DNA of 64,000 bases, taken from contig JAODUP010000043.1 of assembly GCA_025642065.1 (NCBI GenBank), forward strand, positions 620,001 through 684,000, written 5' to 3'. Below the pieces are notes generated by a model. That model was not told the origin of the DNA. It saw nothing but the letters and a program-made list of their open reading frames with translations, and did no database searches. Of this stretch, positions 1-13,565 are shown piece by piece. Source of the DNA: Paralvinella palmiformis (taxonomy: Eukaryota > Annelida > Polychaeta > Terebellida > Alvinellidae). The position numbers and the translations under genes are program-made. Within the stretch, counting starts at the first letter, position 1. Each line of letters begins with the position of its first letter.

Positions 1-927
1 TGAAATAAAGTTTAGACTTAGTTGAGTTATCTCTGTTATAATGAGATGATCAACAACTTGTCATCGGTCGTCTGACGTTCTATATCACTTACAGACACTT
101 TTAGAGGCAAGTGTCTGTGTGTGTGTCTATGTGTGGGTGCGCGTGTGTGTGTGTGTTTATATATGAGGTAGTCTAACCGTAGTAGGATCACACTTTGTTC
201 TTATGATTTATGTTTATTGCGTTTAATGTTGTTTTGTAACGAAATATGGCGATGTTAACCTCATGGTATTGAGTAAATATAGAACACACAGGGCGTTTAT
301 CACACACACGCACACACACACTCTCTCTCTCTCTCTCTCTCTCTCTGGCTGACTGACTGACTGACTGACTGACTTTATTTCAATAATTAATAACAAATGA
401 TGTTGTTGTTGCTGGTGGTGAAGGCTAGCTCAAAGAAAAGTAACTTTGAAGCTGGTAACGTTGTATATAAAAAATAAGACAAAATAATAATAAAAACTTT
501 CTCTTTCTTCGTAGTAAAATAACAAACAGAGATTTGGAGGATGAACTCTTGTTTGCACAAACACATCGTGCTCTAAGTGAATTGTTTACTTTAAATCCAC
601 TTCTATCTTCGTTATCCCTATATCATGTTTTCCTGAAATAGTTAGCGTAATTAGGTTGATGATTTGAGGATATGTTTTGAGTTATTATTGTTCCACGATA
701 ATTTAGACATGCAGCTTTACTATCGCCTCCCCTCATCCCCAATCTTGTGGTAATAACTAGTTGATATATGGGCTCCAGTAGTGTTAACTTGTGGGAATTG
801 GTGTTGGAGACAAAAATAAACTACCTTCTGTTCAGTTATACTGAGTGATGTGTTTGAGAACACCCAAGCTAAATGGATCCCTTTACAAATACATCTCCAT
901 CAGAGATAATATGGAGAGAGAGAGTGT

Positions 928-958
<31 letters not shown>

Positions 959-1343
959 GATGATGAATTATGACACGTATCTTTGTCATTGGTCGAAGTG
1001 AAATAGATGATTGTTGGCTGTAGGTGAGAAATATAATAATATTTAAAAAAACACCCACTCAACTCGTGTGTGTGTGTGATATGTAAATTTACTTAACCCA
1101 ACCTTTATAGAACCAAGCCTTGATAGATTGTATACAATACAGATGACTATATAGAACTTACAACACTCTTATCCAGTAACGGACCCACCCCCTCCTCCCG
1201 CCACGCTCTGTGTAGCAAGAGTGAAAATAGCTTTGAAAGTAATAATTGTAAAATTTGGATAAAGGCAGGAGTGGCTTTTGATAACATGAACTTGACATCG
1301 ATACGTTCTGTAGGTTCAGCATATACTGTGTTGTCTGAATCAG

Positions 1344-1963
1344 TGATTGGTTAATTATACTGTGTGGCTGTTAATTCCACTGATTGGTTAATTATACTGT
1401 GTGGCTGTTAATTCCACCGATTGGTTTATTATACGTATGGCTGTTAATTCCACTGATTGGTTAATTATACTGTGTGGCTGTTAATTTCACCGATTGGTTT
1501 ATTATACTGTGTGGCTGTTAATTTCACCGATTGGTTAATTATACTGTATGGCTGTTAATTCCACTGATTGGTTAATTCTACTGTATGGCTGTTAATTCCA
1601 CTGAATGGTTAATTATACTGTGTGGCTGTTAATTCCACTGATTGGTTAATTATACTGTATGGCTGTTAATTTCACCAATTGTTAATTATACTGTATGGCT
1701 GTTAATTCCACTGATTGGTTAATTCTACTGTATGGCTGTTAATTCCACTGAATGGTTAATTATACTGTGTGGCTGTTAATTCCACTGAATGGTTAATTAT
1801 ACTGTGTGGCTGTTAATTCCACTGATTGGTTAATTATACTGTATGGCTGTTAATTTCACCAATTGATTAATTATACTGTATGGCTGTTAATTCCACTGAT
1901 TGGTTAATTCTACTGTATGGCTGTTAATTTCACCAATTGGTTAATTCTACTGTATGGCTGTTA
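1344..1963 (+). repeat. 37-bp minisatellite, about 16-17 copies
   Basis: Tandem array with unit TGATTGGTTAATTATACTGT followed by GTGGCTGTTAATTCCAC. Copies differ by a few substitutions and small indels (GTGTGG versus GTATGG, TTCCACTG versus TTTCACCG or TTTCACCA). The unit alternation suggests some higher-order duplication. There is no spacer diversity, so it is not a CRISPR array. Confidence 0.92.
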
Positions 1964-3082
1964 CGTATACTTGACTGATACTCCATTTTATTAGTTCTCT
2001 GAAGTGTGTCATGTCCTGGCTCCACTGTAATGTGGAGCTGTGCACATTATGAAATGATACATATGTTGGCTTTGTTAGTTCTTGTTCATGTCCATGGTGG
2101 GTTTTTTTTATAGTGGAGTGTGGGGTGAGACTTTAGGTAGATTACAGTTATTATTTGTAAAAAAAAATATATAGCTCAGCAAGTTATTGATTATAAAGTA
2201 TGTCAAGTGGAGATACTTGAAAGTATGTGGAAAGTGGTGAGGGTTATAGTATAAAACTGTCAACTTTGATTGAGATATCCATACAGACAGACAGACAGGC
2301 AGACAAACAGACACATATAATAGTAGTGAGACATATAGAACTATGAATTACAATAAAAGAAACAGTTACGCTGACTAAATATATAATGGTGACCATTATT
2401 TCTAAGGCTAATTTATCAGCACAATAAAGACAAAACTTCTCTTCTGATTGAAGTTAGGTGACAACTGTAAAAAACCCATAATGTATAATTATTGTATACA
2501 AAGGAAGAAGTTTATTGTTATGCTAGTAATTAGACTGTTATCATATAAATATGCCGTGATAACAATCTGTTTCTGCTTGCTACCCATATGTTCGTTTGCT
2601 TGCTCTTTCTCACTCACTCACACACACACACACACACACACGCACACACCTGAGGCCATGAAAGCGTTAACATGCTAACATATGATACATAACTTACACA
2701 TATTACCGTACTACACTAAAAAAGTAAAGCCTGGTATATTTGTCTTTCTGAGTGTTTAACTGTCTGAGGATAAACTAACAAGGTTTTTGTATAAATTAAC
2801 ATCCAGGTGTCTAGAGATCATCCACATATAACTAGATGGTTATACATGATAAATGTTTTGGTTTTATCCCATTCACTCTCAATACTTTAATGCCCTGTAA
2901 GATGTAGTTTACACATCAGTAGAAACAGTGTGAGTTTTTTGGTCAGAGTTCATTAAGTGATTTGGGGTTAACCAGTTGTTTAAACAACATCAAGGGCTTC
3001 TTTAATGTTGTTGGACCGTTATCATCATTATGGGAATGGGAAGCTATGTTGCTGAGAAGATGTAAACACACACACACACACA

Positions 3083-3115
<33 letters not shown>

Positions 3116-3774
3116 TGTGTCATTACAAAAGGATTTGTTTCACTTGGGGGAAAACTGAATATTTAAATCTACATAGCGCGTTGTAAATTTTGATTTTCTC
3201 ATCGCCTACATTCTCTAAACACAAGTGTTTACCAAAATGAAGGCTAAGGAGGGCAACATTCCAGTAATGTGCATCATACACGGACAAATCTTTATTCAAC
3301 CATTGATAAAAGAAGCTGATCTTTTTCTAACAAAATACATTCCTCAACTTCAGCACAACTTTGTTTTACTGTTTCCTATTTGAATGCTCATATCGTACTA
3401 CTATTCTTGCTGATTGTTTTTTGACTAAGTGTCATCAATATTGACATAATTAGTGTTTGTCAAAACAAACTTTATGCTCTATTTATTCTGTGAAATTGTC
3501 GGCACAAGTTTTACATTACAGTAAGAGATTTGTAGCATAAGTTTGAAATAGGACAGTAATAAACCAGATTATTATCGTTTCTGATTTAAAGGTTGTTAGC
3601 TATAATTGAGTTGTCTGGATCTATAAATATCGCAGAGTGGAAATTGTTGCTTGCCTTGGGAGATGATCCTTCTCTTGTCAGACTTGTTGTTTAGACTAAA
3701 TGAAAATAGTGAGCATTATTTTTTGACAACTGTTTAAACATTTCCAGCAACCTTGTTTATTTATCCAAATTGTA

Positions 3775-3920
3775 CTTGGTGCTTCCGTAGCACACTGGGT
3801 TGGGTAGCACGTAACCCCCAGATTTAGTTTCGAGTCTGAGTGACAATTGTCTATGGGTGGTGTTTCATCTGATCTTCTCATTTCACTGAGGCTAAATGAA
3901 AAATATTTAGCTACTACTGA
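3775..3920 (+). mobile_element. tRNA-derived SINE, family C
   Basis: A tRNA-like head with a B-box-like TTTCGAGTCTG is followed by a body GGTGTTTCATCTGATCTTCT, then CATTTCACTGAGGCTAAATG. The same body recurs in reverse orientation at 60880-61020. The match between two distant copies and the tRNA-like head support a SINE. Confidence 0.65.
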
Positions 3921-3963
3921 AGTTTTAACCCCGCCCCCATTTCTGTGTTTGTTTGTGTACTAC

Positions 3964-3965
<2 letters not shown>

Positions 3966-4009
<44 letters not shown>

Positions 4010-4030
4010 TCACACACACACACACACACA
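3966..4030. repeat. TA/CA compound microsatellite
   Basis: (TA)n of roughly 40 nt followed by (CA)n, lying 110 nt before the first CCDC88 exon of the window. Confidence 0.95.
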
Positions 4031-4142
4031 TTCTTAATGATTTTCAGTAGCTGTTGTCAATAGTTAAATATTTGTTAAATCCATGACATTACTGAACTAC
4101 AATGACTGATTAACTGTGTGTCTTTTTCTTTTACTGCTTCAG

Positions 4143-5900
4143 ATTACAGATGACACGAAGAATGTATTCGCCATTGAGATACCCCTGGATCATATGGATG
4201 AGGTGTCCTGTAGCATGTTTACACATCTTAATATGCTAGTTCAGGAAAGGGATGGATATATTGAGGTATGGCTAATTCGAACATTACTGCAATCATTATG
4301 AAACATTATGATAATGAATTATCATAATGTATTTACCTTGTGCTTGTTTTGTTTTTGTAAGTTTTGATTTAATACAGTTGTTTACAATTATATATTTATA
4401 CTTTTCTGTTGATTTAAAAAATAATAGTAATAAATCAAGTTCATTTTGTTCTGTGAGAATTGTACAGCTGAAGAATAGTGTAATAATTTGTGTAAGAAGT
4501 ATCAATTATCTTTTTGCAGGTTACATCTTGAATGTAACCTAACCATTATACTTCTGGCCTTCTGTTTGTTAACTATATACTAATTCAATTTTATCAGTGG
4601 TTATGACAGTACGTTGTTGAGTAAATTAACCGTTACACAAATTTCTGAAGTTGATTTGTTTTAACCTATTTTTGTTAAACCTTTTGATTGAACAAAACTA
4701 TATTTTCTAATACAATATGTGATGAAAATGATTGGAGATTTAAAAAAGTGTAAATTCTTCCAGGTACTACAGTATTATGAATGTGAATATTAGAGAATAG
4801 AGCACGATAATAACAATGTTGATTATAAAAACAATGCTAATAATAATGTTGTATTAATAATACGATTTGATAGGAAATCAAAGAATTGACCCAGACGCTG
4901 GAGGAGTTATATCGTACCCAGCAAGCAGCTCAACATGAATTACAAGCCCAGAAGGCTTCATTAGGCCTGAGTCCTGGTACATCTGGTACACACGGTAGTG
5001 TCTCTGGTACATCATCAACTACACCAGAAAAACATCATCTGTCTGTAGAACTGGCAGAAACTAAAGCAAAGCTCAGGAGACTTAGACAAGAACTGTGAGT
5101 TAGATCTTTATAGATTGGAATCTTATTTCAGTAATTAGTGTTGAAGCGTGATTGTTTTTTTGAATCAGTACAGAAACATACAGGTAAATAGTGTTGGATC
5201 ATGAGGAGTTCTCATTACATATATGGCACAAACTTGTTATAGAAAAGAAAAATATTAGCACTCTAAAATGTGGTTAACTAATGGCAAGAATTATATTTGA
5301 CAACTGAGTTCTACTTATGAATTGCTGATTTGTCAGAAAAAAATGGTTTCTTCTATATATCTATGCAACAGTCTGTTAAAATAAACAAAATATCTTAAAT
5401 AAAAGATCCATTCTTAACTACAATGGCTTCAAAGGTAAATGACATCAATATACTGTCAGAACTGTGTTGGCTATAAAGTGGTGGATTACGTCACGATAGC
5501 AGACAACATTTGACTTAATTAGAAATATAACACTGTTAAGTCATTGTACACAAATTGGATTTATATATTAACATTTTATTGTGTTCTAGTGAGGAAAAGA
5601 CGGAAATAATTAGTGATTTGCAAGAGGAACTTGATGATGTTAAGGCTGCTGCCACGAAGTTAAGGACAGAGGTATGTCATTGATAAATAAGGTAGTGTTA
5701 TAGGTGTACTTGGCATCAGTAATTGTCACACATTGCTAGATTTCTAGTGTAGGTAACAGGTCTCTTCATTAAATTTCTTTTATATTCTGTCAATTACAGA
5801 ATCTGGAGTTAGTTCAGGATGCCAGAGCAGCAAGAACATATCGTGATGAGGTGGACATACTTAGAGAAAAGGTAATGTTCACATTCTGTTCTCTCTCTCT

Positions 5901-5971
<71 letters not shown>

Positions 5972-6281
5972 TTTGATTTCTAATTATAGTCTGATTGATA
6001 TAATAACGATGGATGCATTTGTTTTAGGCAAACAGAGTGGATAAGTATGAGCTGGAAATTAGCAGATACAAGGAAAAACTGAATGAGTTGGACTTCTACA
6101 AAGCTAGAGTTGAGGTAATTTTACAAATTAACTTAATCCAGATATATCCTAGGTAATTATAGTTTGTGGCTGTTGTTATTTTGTTTGATAAAACTTCCTT
6201 TCTGTATGTGGTATATTAGTATACATGATTTGTCAGCCTATAGTATATAATAAAGATAGTTTGCCTTAATATTATCATTAA

Positions 6282-6343
<62 letters not shown>

Positions 6344-7058
6344 CATACAACTTTTTTGGGGCACTTAATGTCATTTGACCATGTTATGATTAATATTACA
6401 GAAAAGTTTGATAAATATTTTATTCATTTTCAGTTGTTAGTGATCTATTTTAATACTAGTTGAAGAACTGTATATATTTGTTGTTTTGTGGTAATAATGA
6501 TGAGCTATCTGTGTGCGATGTCACTTTCAGGAGTTACGCGAAGATAACCAGATCCTCGTTGATACTAAGTTACACCTTGAAGAACAGGTGGAAGCTAGTC
6601 ACAAGAGAGTAGAAGCTGTCATACACATGGAAGAAGATCTGATTAAATATAAACAGCAAGTTCATGAATTGGTACAGGTGAGCTGGCAGTGTCAGCCTTG
6701 ACTCTAACTTTAGATGTCGTATCATCACATTATGTCAGTCTGTGTGTGAGAAATTTAATGTTATCTTAGAAACGTAGTTAGCCTCGGATCAGCATTGAAC
6801 GTGTTAAGTGAGTATTTTGTTCGTGTCATTTCAGGAGCGTGATGGAGACCGTCAGAAGATCCAGAAACTCACCGAAATAGTTGCTCATCTGGAGTTTGAA
6901 AAGAAGAGTAGTTTTAATGAGAATGCTAACTTGGAAGAGGAGCTGGTGAAGGCTCGTAGACAGCTTAACGTTGGTATGTTTTGTTCTGAATAATGGTATG
7001 ACCCATTAGAGAAGAGAGATTAAAATGAATATTTGTTGTTTAATCTTTGGAGTACCAA

Positions 7059-7094
<36 letters not shown>

Positions 7095-10000
7095 CTCTGT
7101 ATGTATATGTTCCAAGTAGGATGTTTACATTTAAACAAACCATTTCACATCTCTCATTAGGCTTGTCAACATCAATAAACGAACAAGTTAGCAATTCATC
7201 CAATTCAAGAATCCTCAGACTTGAGTTAGAGAAACAGAAGCTACAGCAGCAGCTGGAAGAGCTTCAGGAGACTGTCGCACTCGAGAATAATGCCAGGCTA
7301 CTGGAATTACAGAAGGAAAATCTACGACTCAGTACAAAAGTTGAAGGTCTTCAGGAATCTGGTAGTAAGGTGGGTTAAGTGTGGATGAAAGTTGGTCAGA
7401 GATGTTAAAGACATATGTCAGAGTATTACTTAATTTTATATAAACCAACATCATCACAGAGATAAGTATACTGTAATGCTACTGTTCTAAGGAAATCAAA
7501 TCTTCTGCCTGCATATAGATCTGCACTGTTGTCATCGCTTCCCGGTGCATACCTCTGTTTAGCAGTTTTCTTTGGTAGATTTGTTTCCTCAAACCAGGCT
7601 TTTTATATACGATCCATTCAAATATAAACTGTGTAAACAATGTAATGTGGATCAATTCATGAATATTGTATTTTGTGATCTGATATTATAAAAGATGTAT
7701 CATAGATGATTGAACTGATGTGTTGTAACTTTTTGCTCACACTGAGAACATTCCCACTTTGTTATATGTAACATGGTCTTTGTTATGTTCCAAAACAGGA
7801 ATTGCAGAGTGCATTAGATTTAGAACAGAAATCTCTAAGCTTGACAAGACAAAAAGCACAGCTTGAACAGGCCATCGAAACAGTGAAGGAGACTAGTGAA
7901 CGACAGATCCAGGAGCTACAACGTGAGAACAGCCACCTACAGCAAACTGTAGCCACATTACGTTCACGCAATGAGAAGTCTCAAGATGCGTGCATTAAAG
8001 ACATGGAACGTGAAAACAGGCGACTTCATGATGCCATTAATGTGTGCAATGCTAAACTTTCGCAGGTCGAGTTTGAAAAGCTGCAGCTTGAAAGAAAATG
8101 TGATCGATTTGAGGACAACACATCCAAGATTCAAGACCTGGAGGAGGTCAACTTGAGGTTTGAACATCAGAATGATGATCTCATCAAACAAGTGGCCACA
8201 CTACAGCTGACCTGTGATAAATATGAAAAGGTGGAGCAGGTTGCCTCAGATTTACGAATTGAAAATGCAAAGCTCACTAAGAAAGTAGAAAATCTGCAGT
8301 CGACCATCACAAAACTGAAGGCACTGGAACAGGACAACATCAACCTGACAGTGGAGACTCAACATCTGCAACGAACAATTAAAACCATGAAGAACTCTTC
8401 ATCTCAGGTCATGAACTTAGAACAAGAAAAGCATGAACTTGCTGAACAGGTGCAGCATTTGAGTAGAACATTGGAGACTTATAAAATTGAATGTGCTAAA
8501 CAGGAACAGTTGGAGAGTGACATGTATGATCTGGATACGGAAAACCAGAAGCTCCAGAGGAGTCTAGAGGGTGCTAATCGCAGGCTAGAGTCTCTGGAGA
8601 AAGAGAACACCGACTTAGAAAACAGAACTGCTCAACTTCAGAAAGTTGTTGAGAACACGAAAATGTCAACCAGAAAAGTGGATAATCTGATGAAGGAAAG
8701 TCAAGAGTTGGAAGCTGAAAACACAAAACTGCACAAGGTGAAAGATAATGTTGAAAAAGAGAACAAAAGACTTAAACAGTCCATGGAAAAACAGCATCTT
8801 ACTATAGATGAGTTAACAAATACAATGAGTAGTCTTGAGAAAGAAAACAGGAACTTGAAGAGACTCACTGAAGATCTTGATGATTTGACGCAAAGACTTC
8901 AAGAATCAGAACACGAGAACACTGAACTAGTTCGACAGGCAGCAATGGATAGAAAGGCTTTGACTACCCTGAGAGAGGTGTGTTGATGGTTTTATATTAA
9001 AACAAATACCACTTAATGAGGTTCTGTATTTCTGGTAATATGATGTTGAAATCACTTATTAGATTATCATGTAAAAAATGTAAACATCTGGTCATGTCTT
9101 ATGTGTGAATAACAAATCTAATATCTCATAGTATTGCTGTGGAGGTTATTTCAGCTTGGATAAGAAATTTTGTGAACATTTTGCTAAATAATCAGAATTA
9201 ATTTAAAAAAAGATGCTACATTAAGCTGCCTTTAGAAAAAAAGTGGAATGACTAGAAGGATATTGTCATTATTAATATTAAAAATGATTCAAAATGGGAG
9301 TCGGTAATGTGTAGTTTGTATCAAGAGCTGTATGTTTACATTTTAGAACGGTGTTGACAGATTTGTGATTTTGATAACCAGAATTTAAATATTCAGAAGT
9401 CAATGATTGTTAATAAATCTTATAAATTATAATTAACTGATTATATTTACAAGCTGTTCCAAATCTAAATATCTCAGTAATTAGTTCTAAACTATAGAAC
9501 TGTGTTACAAATGAAAACAGACCTTCAAATGGCAATTGCAGTTAATTTGCAATCATCACATCATCTTCAGCCATGATCAGTCCACTGCAAGATGAAAGCC
9601 TTAGCATGTTGCTTCCAAAGGTCTCGGTTTCTTGCTCTCATGTACCAGTTCACATTGCCCCACATTGTTGTGATGTTATTATGATGACAGTGTTGAGTTT
9701 ATTGGGACACTAGCTCAATATATATATATGTTACAGTTAATCTGTATAATCAGGTAATATGTATATTACCTGATTTTTTTAGGTAATGTGTGTTAAATCT
9801 CAGTTAGCAATAGACATGTTACCTGAATATTTCAGGTAATATACAAAATACCTGATTATACAGATTAAATGTAACATATATACAGATTCACCATAACAAT
9901 AGATTTCTGTACAGGTAATAGCATGGATTATCCTTTGAAATATGAAATGATTTATTTTGCAAGTAATATTAAGTATTTATTGAATGCCATAATATATTAT

Positions 10001-13000
10001 CATTGTTTTAATCATGATTGTTTTTTTTAATGTTCCATATGAAGGACTTAGTCAGTGAAAAACTTAAGAACCAGCAGGTGTGTAATGACTTGGAGAAGTT
10101 AAACACAGAATTAAACAGACTCGGCCTAAATGGAGATAAGGTTATGGCAGCAGTAGAGACAGGAGATGATAGGTAACCTGTGATAATATATATCATACAT
10201 TGTGTTATGTTATTCAGATTTGTTTGCTTCATTATTGTTATGAAAAAGCAGTGTTTGCATCATAATTTGCAGTTATTAAGTATGTTTATATAAGGGGAAG
10301 AAAAGAGGGACAATTATCAGTATGCTTATGTTTTCAGCAAAATAAAGGCACTTGAGAGCATGTTGGATGAGACATTTAAAAAGGGTTTGGAGATCAAAGA
10401 GCAAAAGATACATGCCCTAGAGAGCAGGTACGTCACCATGTTGTGTAAACAGCACTGTTATGGATCAGTGATATCTCTAACGGTTCACAAAACATGTTGA
10501 CAAAATTAGAATTATCTTGATTACTATTTATTTCTCCTTAATATAACGTGACTGTATTATTTTAGCTTACATTTATTATTATGTCCTGTTTAAAATAAAA
10601 ATCACATCTATAAAACTTTCCATTTTAGACTGAATGAATCCATGAATCGTAATAGAGAAATTCAGGACGAGTTGAAGAAGTTACGTTCTCAGAATGAAGC
10701 TCTGCTTCAGCGAAGAGAGGAAGAGAGACATGTCAAGAATAGTCCTCATCTTGTGGAAAGGTGAACATCTTTTGACTGTATGGTGTGTCGTAGCATGGGC
10801 TTTTTTATGTGTGTTAGTCATCTCGACAGTATATGTATTTTATGAAAGATATTTGTTGAGGATTACTGGCATAAAATTTCTGATAATTTAAGATGTTTAT
10901 TTTTGGTGTTTTCCTATTGTAAGCAGAAGAGGACTAAGGTAATATGATGTACCTTGAGTATAGTAGCTACTATCTTTAGTAATAGACAGTGCGGTGAAAT
11001 GGGTCAAACTTAATGCTTTTCGGCTTTAAAATGGTGCTGGTTTTGTGTGTGTCTGTGTGTGTGTGTATGTGATTTGTTTTGCCATTGTATGTGGAACACT
11101 GTGATTGCAATGCAGTTCAGTTTTTATCCACGTGTTACATTTGGTTTGCGTGTTGATTGTTACTGATTTCAAGTGTTTGTGAAAAAAATGGTATTCTGCA
11201 TATGGAATTTTTAATATGTAAATGAATTCTACAATGCTGGTGACTTGTTTACACTTTACTGTATGAAAACCTTCTTTCTAGACATATTACTCAGATATCA
11301 GCACCGAATAACACAAAAGAAATCCTGGAATTAAAGGATCATATTATATCAGTTGAAAGAAAGGTAAGGTTTAGTGTAAAACATCTTAAATTACTTATAT
11401 GACAATACTTTCTTGTAAATCTTTTTTAGTTATTTGTTTTGTATTAACTGAACATACAGGATCATCCACATACATATTAACATCTAAACTATATCTCACA
11501 ATTACTGGCCAATGCCATTAATTAAGAATTATTAACATGAATTACTTCAGTATATTCTCCATTCCTGTGTGAAGTGTAATTGTGTATCCTCTTCAAATAG
11601 CTGTCCTCAGTCCATTAATATCAGTGTACCAAAAAATTGTTCTTCATCTATTGATTGCACTTTTTAATATTGTGTTCCATCATATGATTTCTGTTATGTG
11701 TCAGATGGCACACGAACCCAATTTAGGTGATTGACTGACAGAACTTCTATAGTCCCATTTTGTGAATAAATTACACCAATGATATTAGGTCAGGTGCTGT
11801 CATTTGGCGTGTTTTTATTTTCCTTGATTTGGCAATTGTCCCTTCCATATTTGAAACTACCGGTAAATAAAAGTCAAATTAATGCCTTACTGGTTTAAAG
11901 CTGTTGCAACCATATTGTTATTTATTAATATTTAAATTCATAGTGGCTCATTAACATTCACAAGATGGCACACATACAAAGATAGATATGAAATACAGTC
12001 TAGCCATCCGCAAACAGCCGCCAGCCACACCTACCCCCAAACTTTGATAACGACCCAATTTCTTGCCATAATAATTCCACCAATCATCCTTAGCATACAG
12101 AATAATGATATAATAGATGACATATACAGTGTTATAGATAGATCATGTTATATTTCTGTAAGCAGATGAAGTATTATTTATTTGTTTGTTTATTTTATGT
12201 GCCGAAGTATTTATAGGTCATTATCTATAAGTGTGGATGTGGATGACGTGTATTTATTTTGATGTGGCTCAGATTTCTAGAGTGTGGTGCACTATAATTA
12301 TTCTCATAGCACAGAAATGGAGAAATATCTTCTGATCAAATAGCTCATACAGCGTCACCTGTCCATTGGATAATTGATCCCCTTCATTTCAATTTTTCCT
12401 TAATACCTAGATTGAACACTATGAATATGATCTAGTCAAAGCAAAATTCTTTACATCTGTTTAATATGCTCCTTAAAGTACCTGTGAAAAACCTCTGGCA
12501 CTAGGAAACATGTCTGACTGGTATCTTGTATTTCATTTTACGGTATTACCTTTGACAAATGCTTGGCCCATTTAGCGTATGTTGTGCACAAAACTGGCCA
12601 TAAAACAAAATCTAATTTATGGTTTATGATCATGATTTTCCAGTTTCCTGTTAGATATTGTCTTATCAGGTCACCAACAGTTTCTTCTATTAAGATGATA
12701 ATTATCCTTTTTTCAATGTGGAATTAACAACATATGGATGGCTAAGTGAGGTGTTTTCTGTTGAAATGAGATATTCACTGTAGCATTTACTAAGGGATTG
12801 TCTTTATTTATAGAATGCCACACTGGAAGCTGAATATCGAAATGGGAAAAGTCAAACTGTCCAGTTGCAAGAGAGATTAAAACACACTGAGTCAGAAGTG
12901 TCAAGACTTCATAATCAGTTATCTTCACTCCAAGAAAAGAACTCATCACTTCAGGGCCAGTTAATTAAACATCAAGTCGATAACAAAACACTACAGTCCC

Positions 13001-13493
13001 AGAATGCATCACTCATATCTCAGAATTCCACGCTGCAGAAGGATTGCAATAAGTTGGAGATGGAAAAGGAACGTCTGATCTCCAACTATGAAGATCTGAA
13101 CTCCAAGCACGACGAGTATCTATCAGATCATGCTACACTCGAACGTCTACACGAGCAGGTTACCAAGGAGTATGAGGAGATGATCTCTGAACATGGCTCA
13201 CTGAAGGCAAACTATAAATCATTGAAACATGCTTATGAAGAGCTCATTGACCAGAATGCTGCCATGTCAAGAGAACATCAGGCTATAGCACAGCTGAAAC
13301 AGATCATTGAAGAGGACCAGAAAAATATTAGAACAGATAATGATCGTCTTGTACAGCTACAGACTGAGTATGTTAAACTTAAAGAAGAAAATGTCGGCCT
13401 ACAGAATGATAATGGCAAACTGGACAGGTGAGTTGTCAGCCCAGATCTCCACACGTATTGAGAGGCTGGCAGGCAGGCATAAATGCCTGTACA

Positions 13494-13565
<72 letters not shown>

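Larger units (their letters stand above)
1..4142. other. Intronic or upstream sequence of CCDC88, repeat-rich
   Basis: No coding exon recognised. The missing CCDC88 HOOK exons are not here, so this is most simply intron. It holds GT/CA/CT microsatellites (about 295-345, 905-960, 2609-2650, 3066-3121), a GACT run near 350-374, a 37-bp minisatellite, a tRNA-derived SINE and a TA/CA compound repeat just before the first exon. Confidence 0.6.

Noticed and set aside
1344..1963. CRISPR array
   Set aside because: The units are contiguous with no unique spacers, and the context is an animal genome.
1..4142. HOOK-domain exons of CCDC88
   Set aside because: I read the frames for the expected HOOK-domain text and found none, so the 5' part must lie outside the window.
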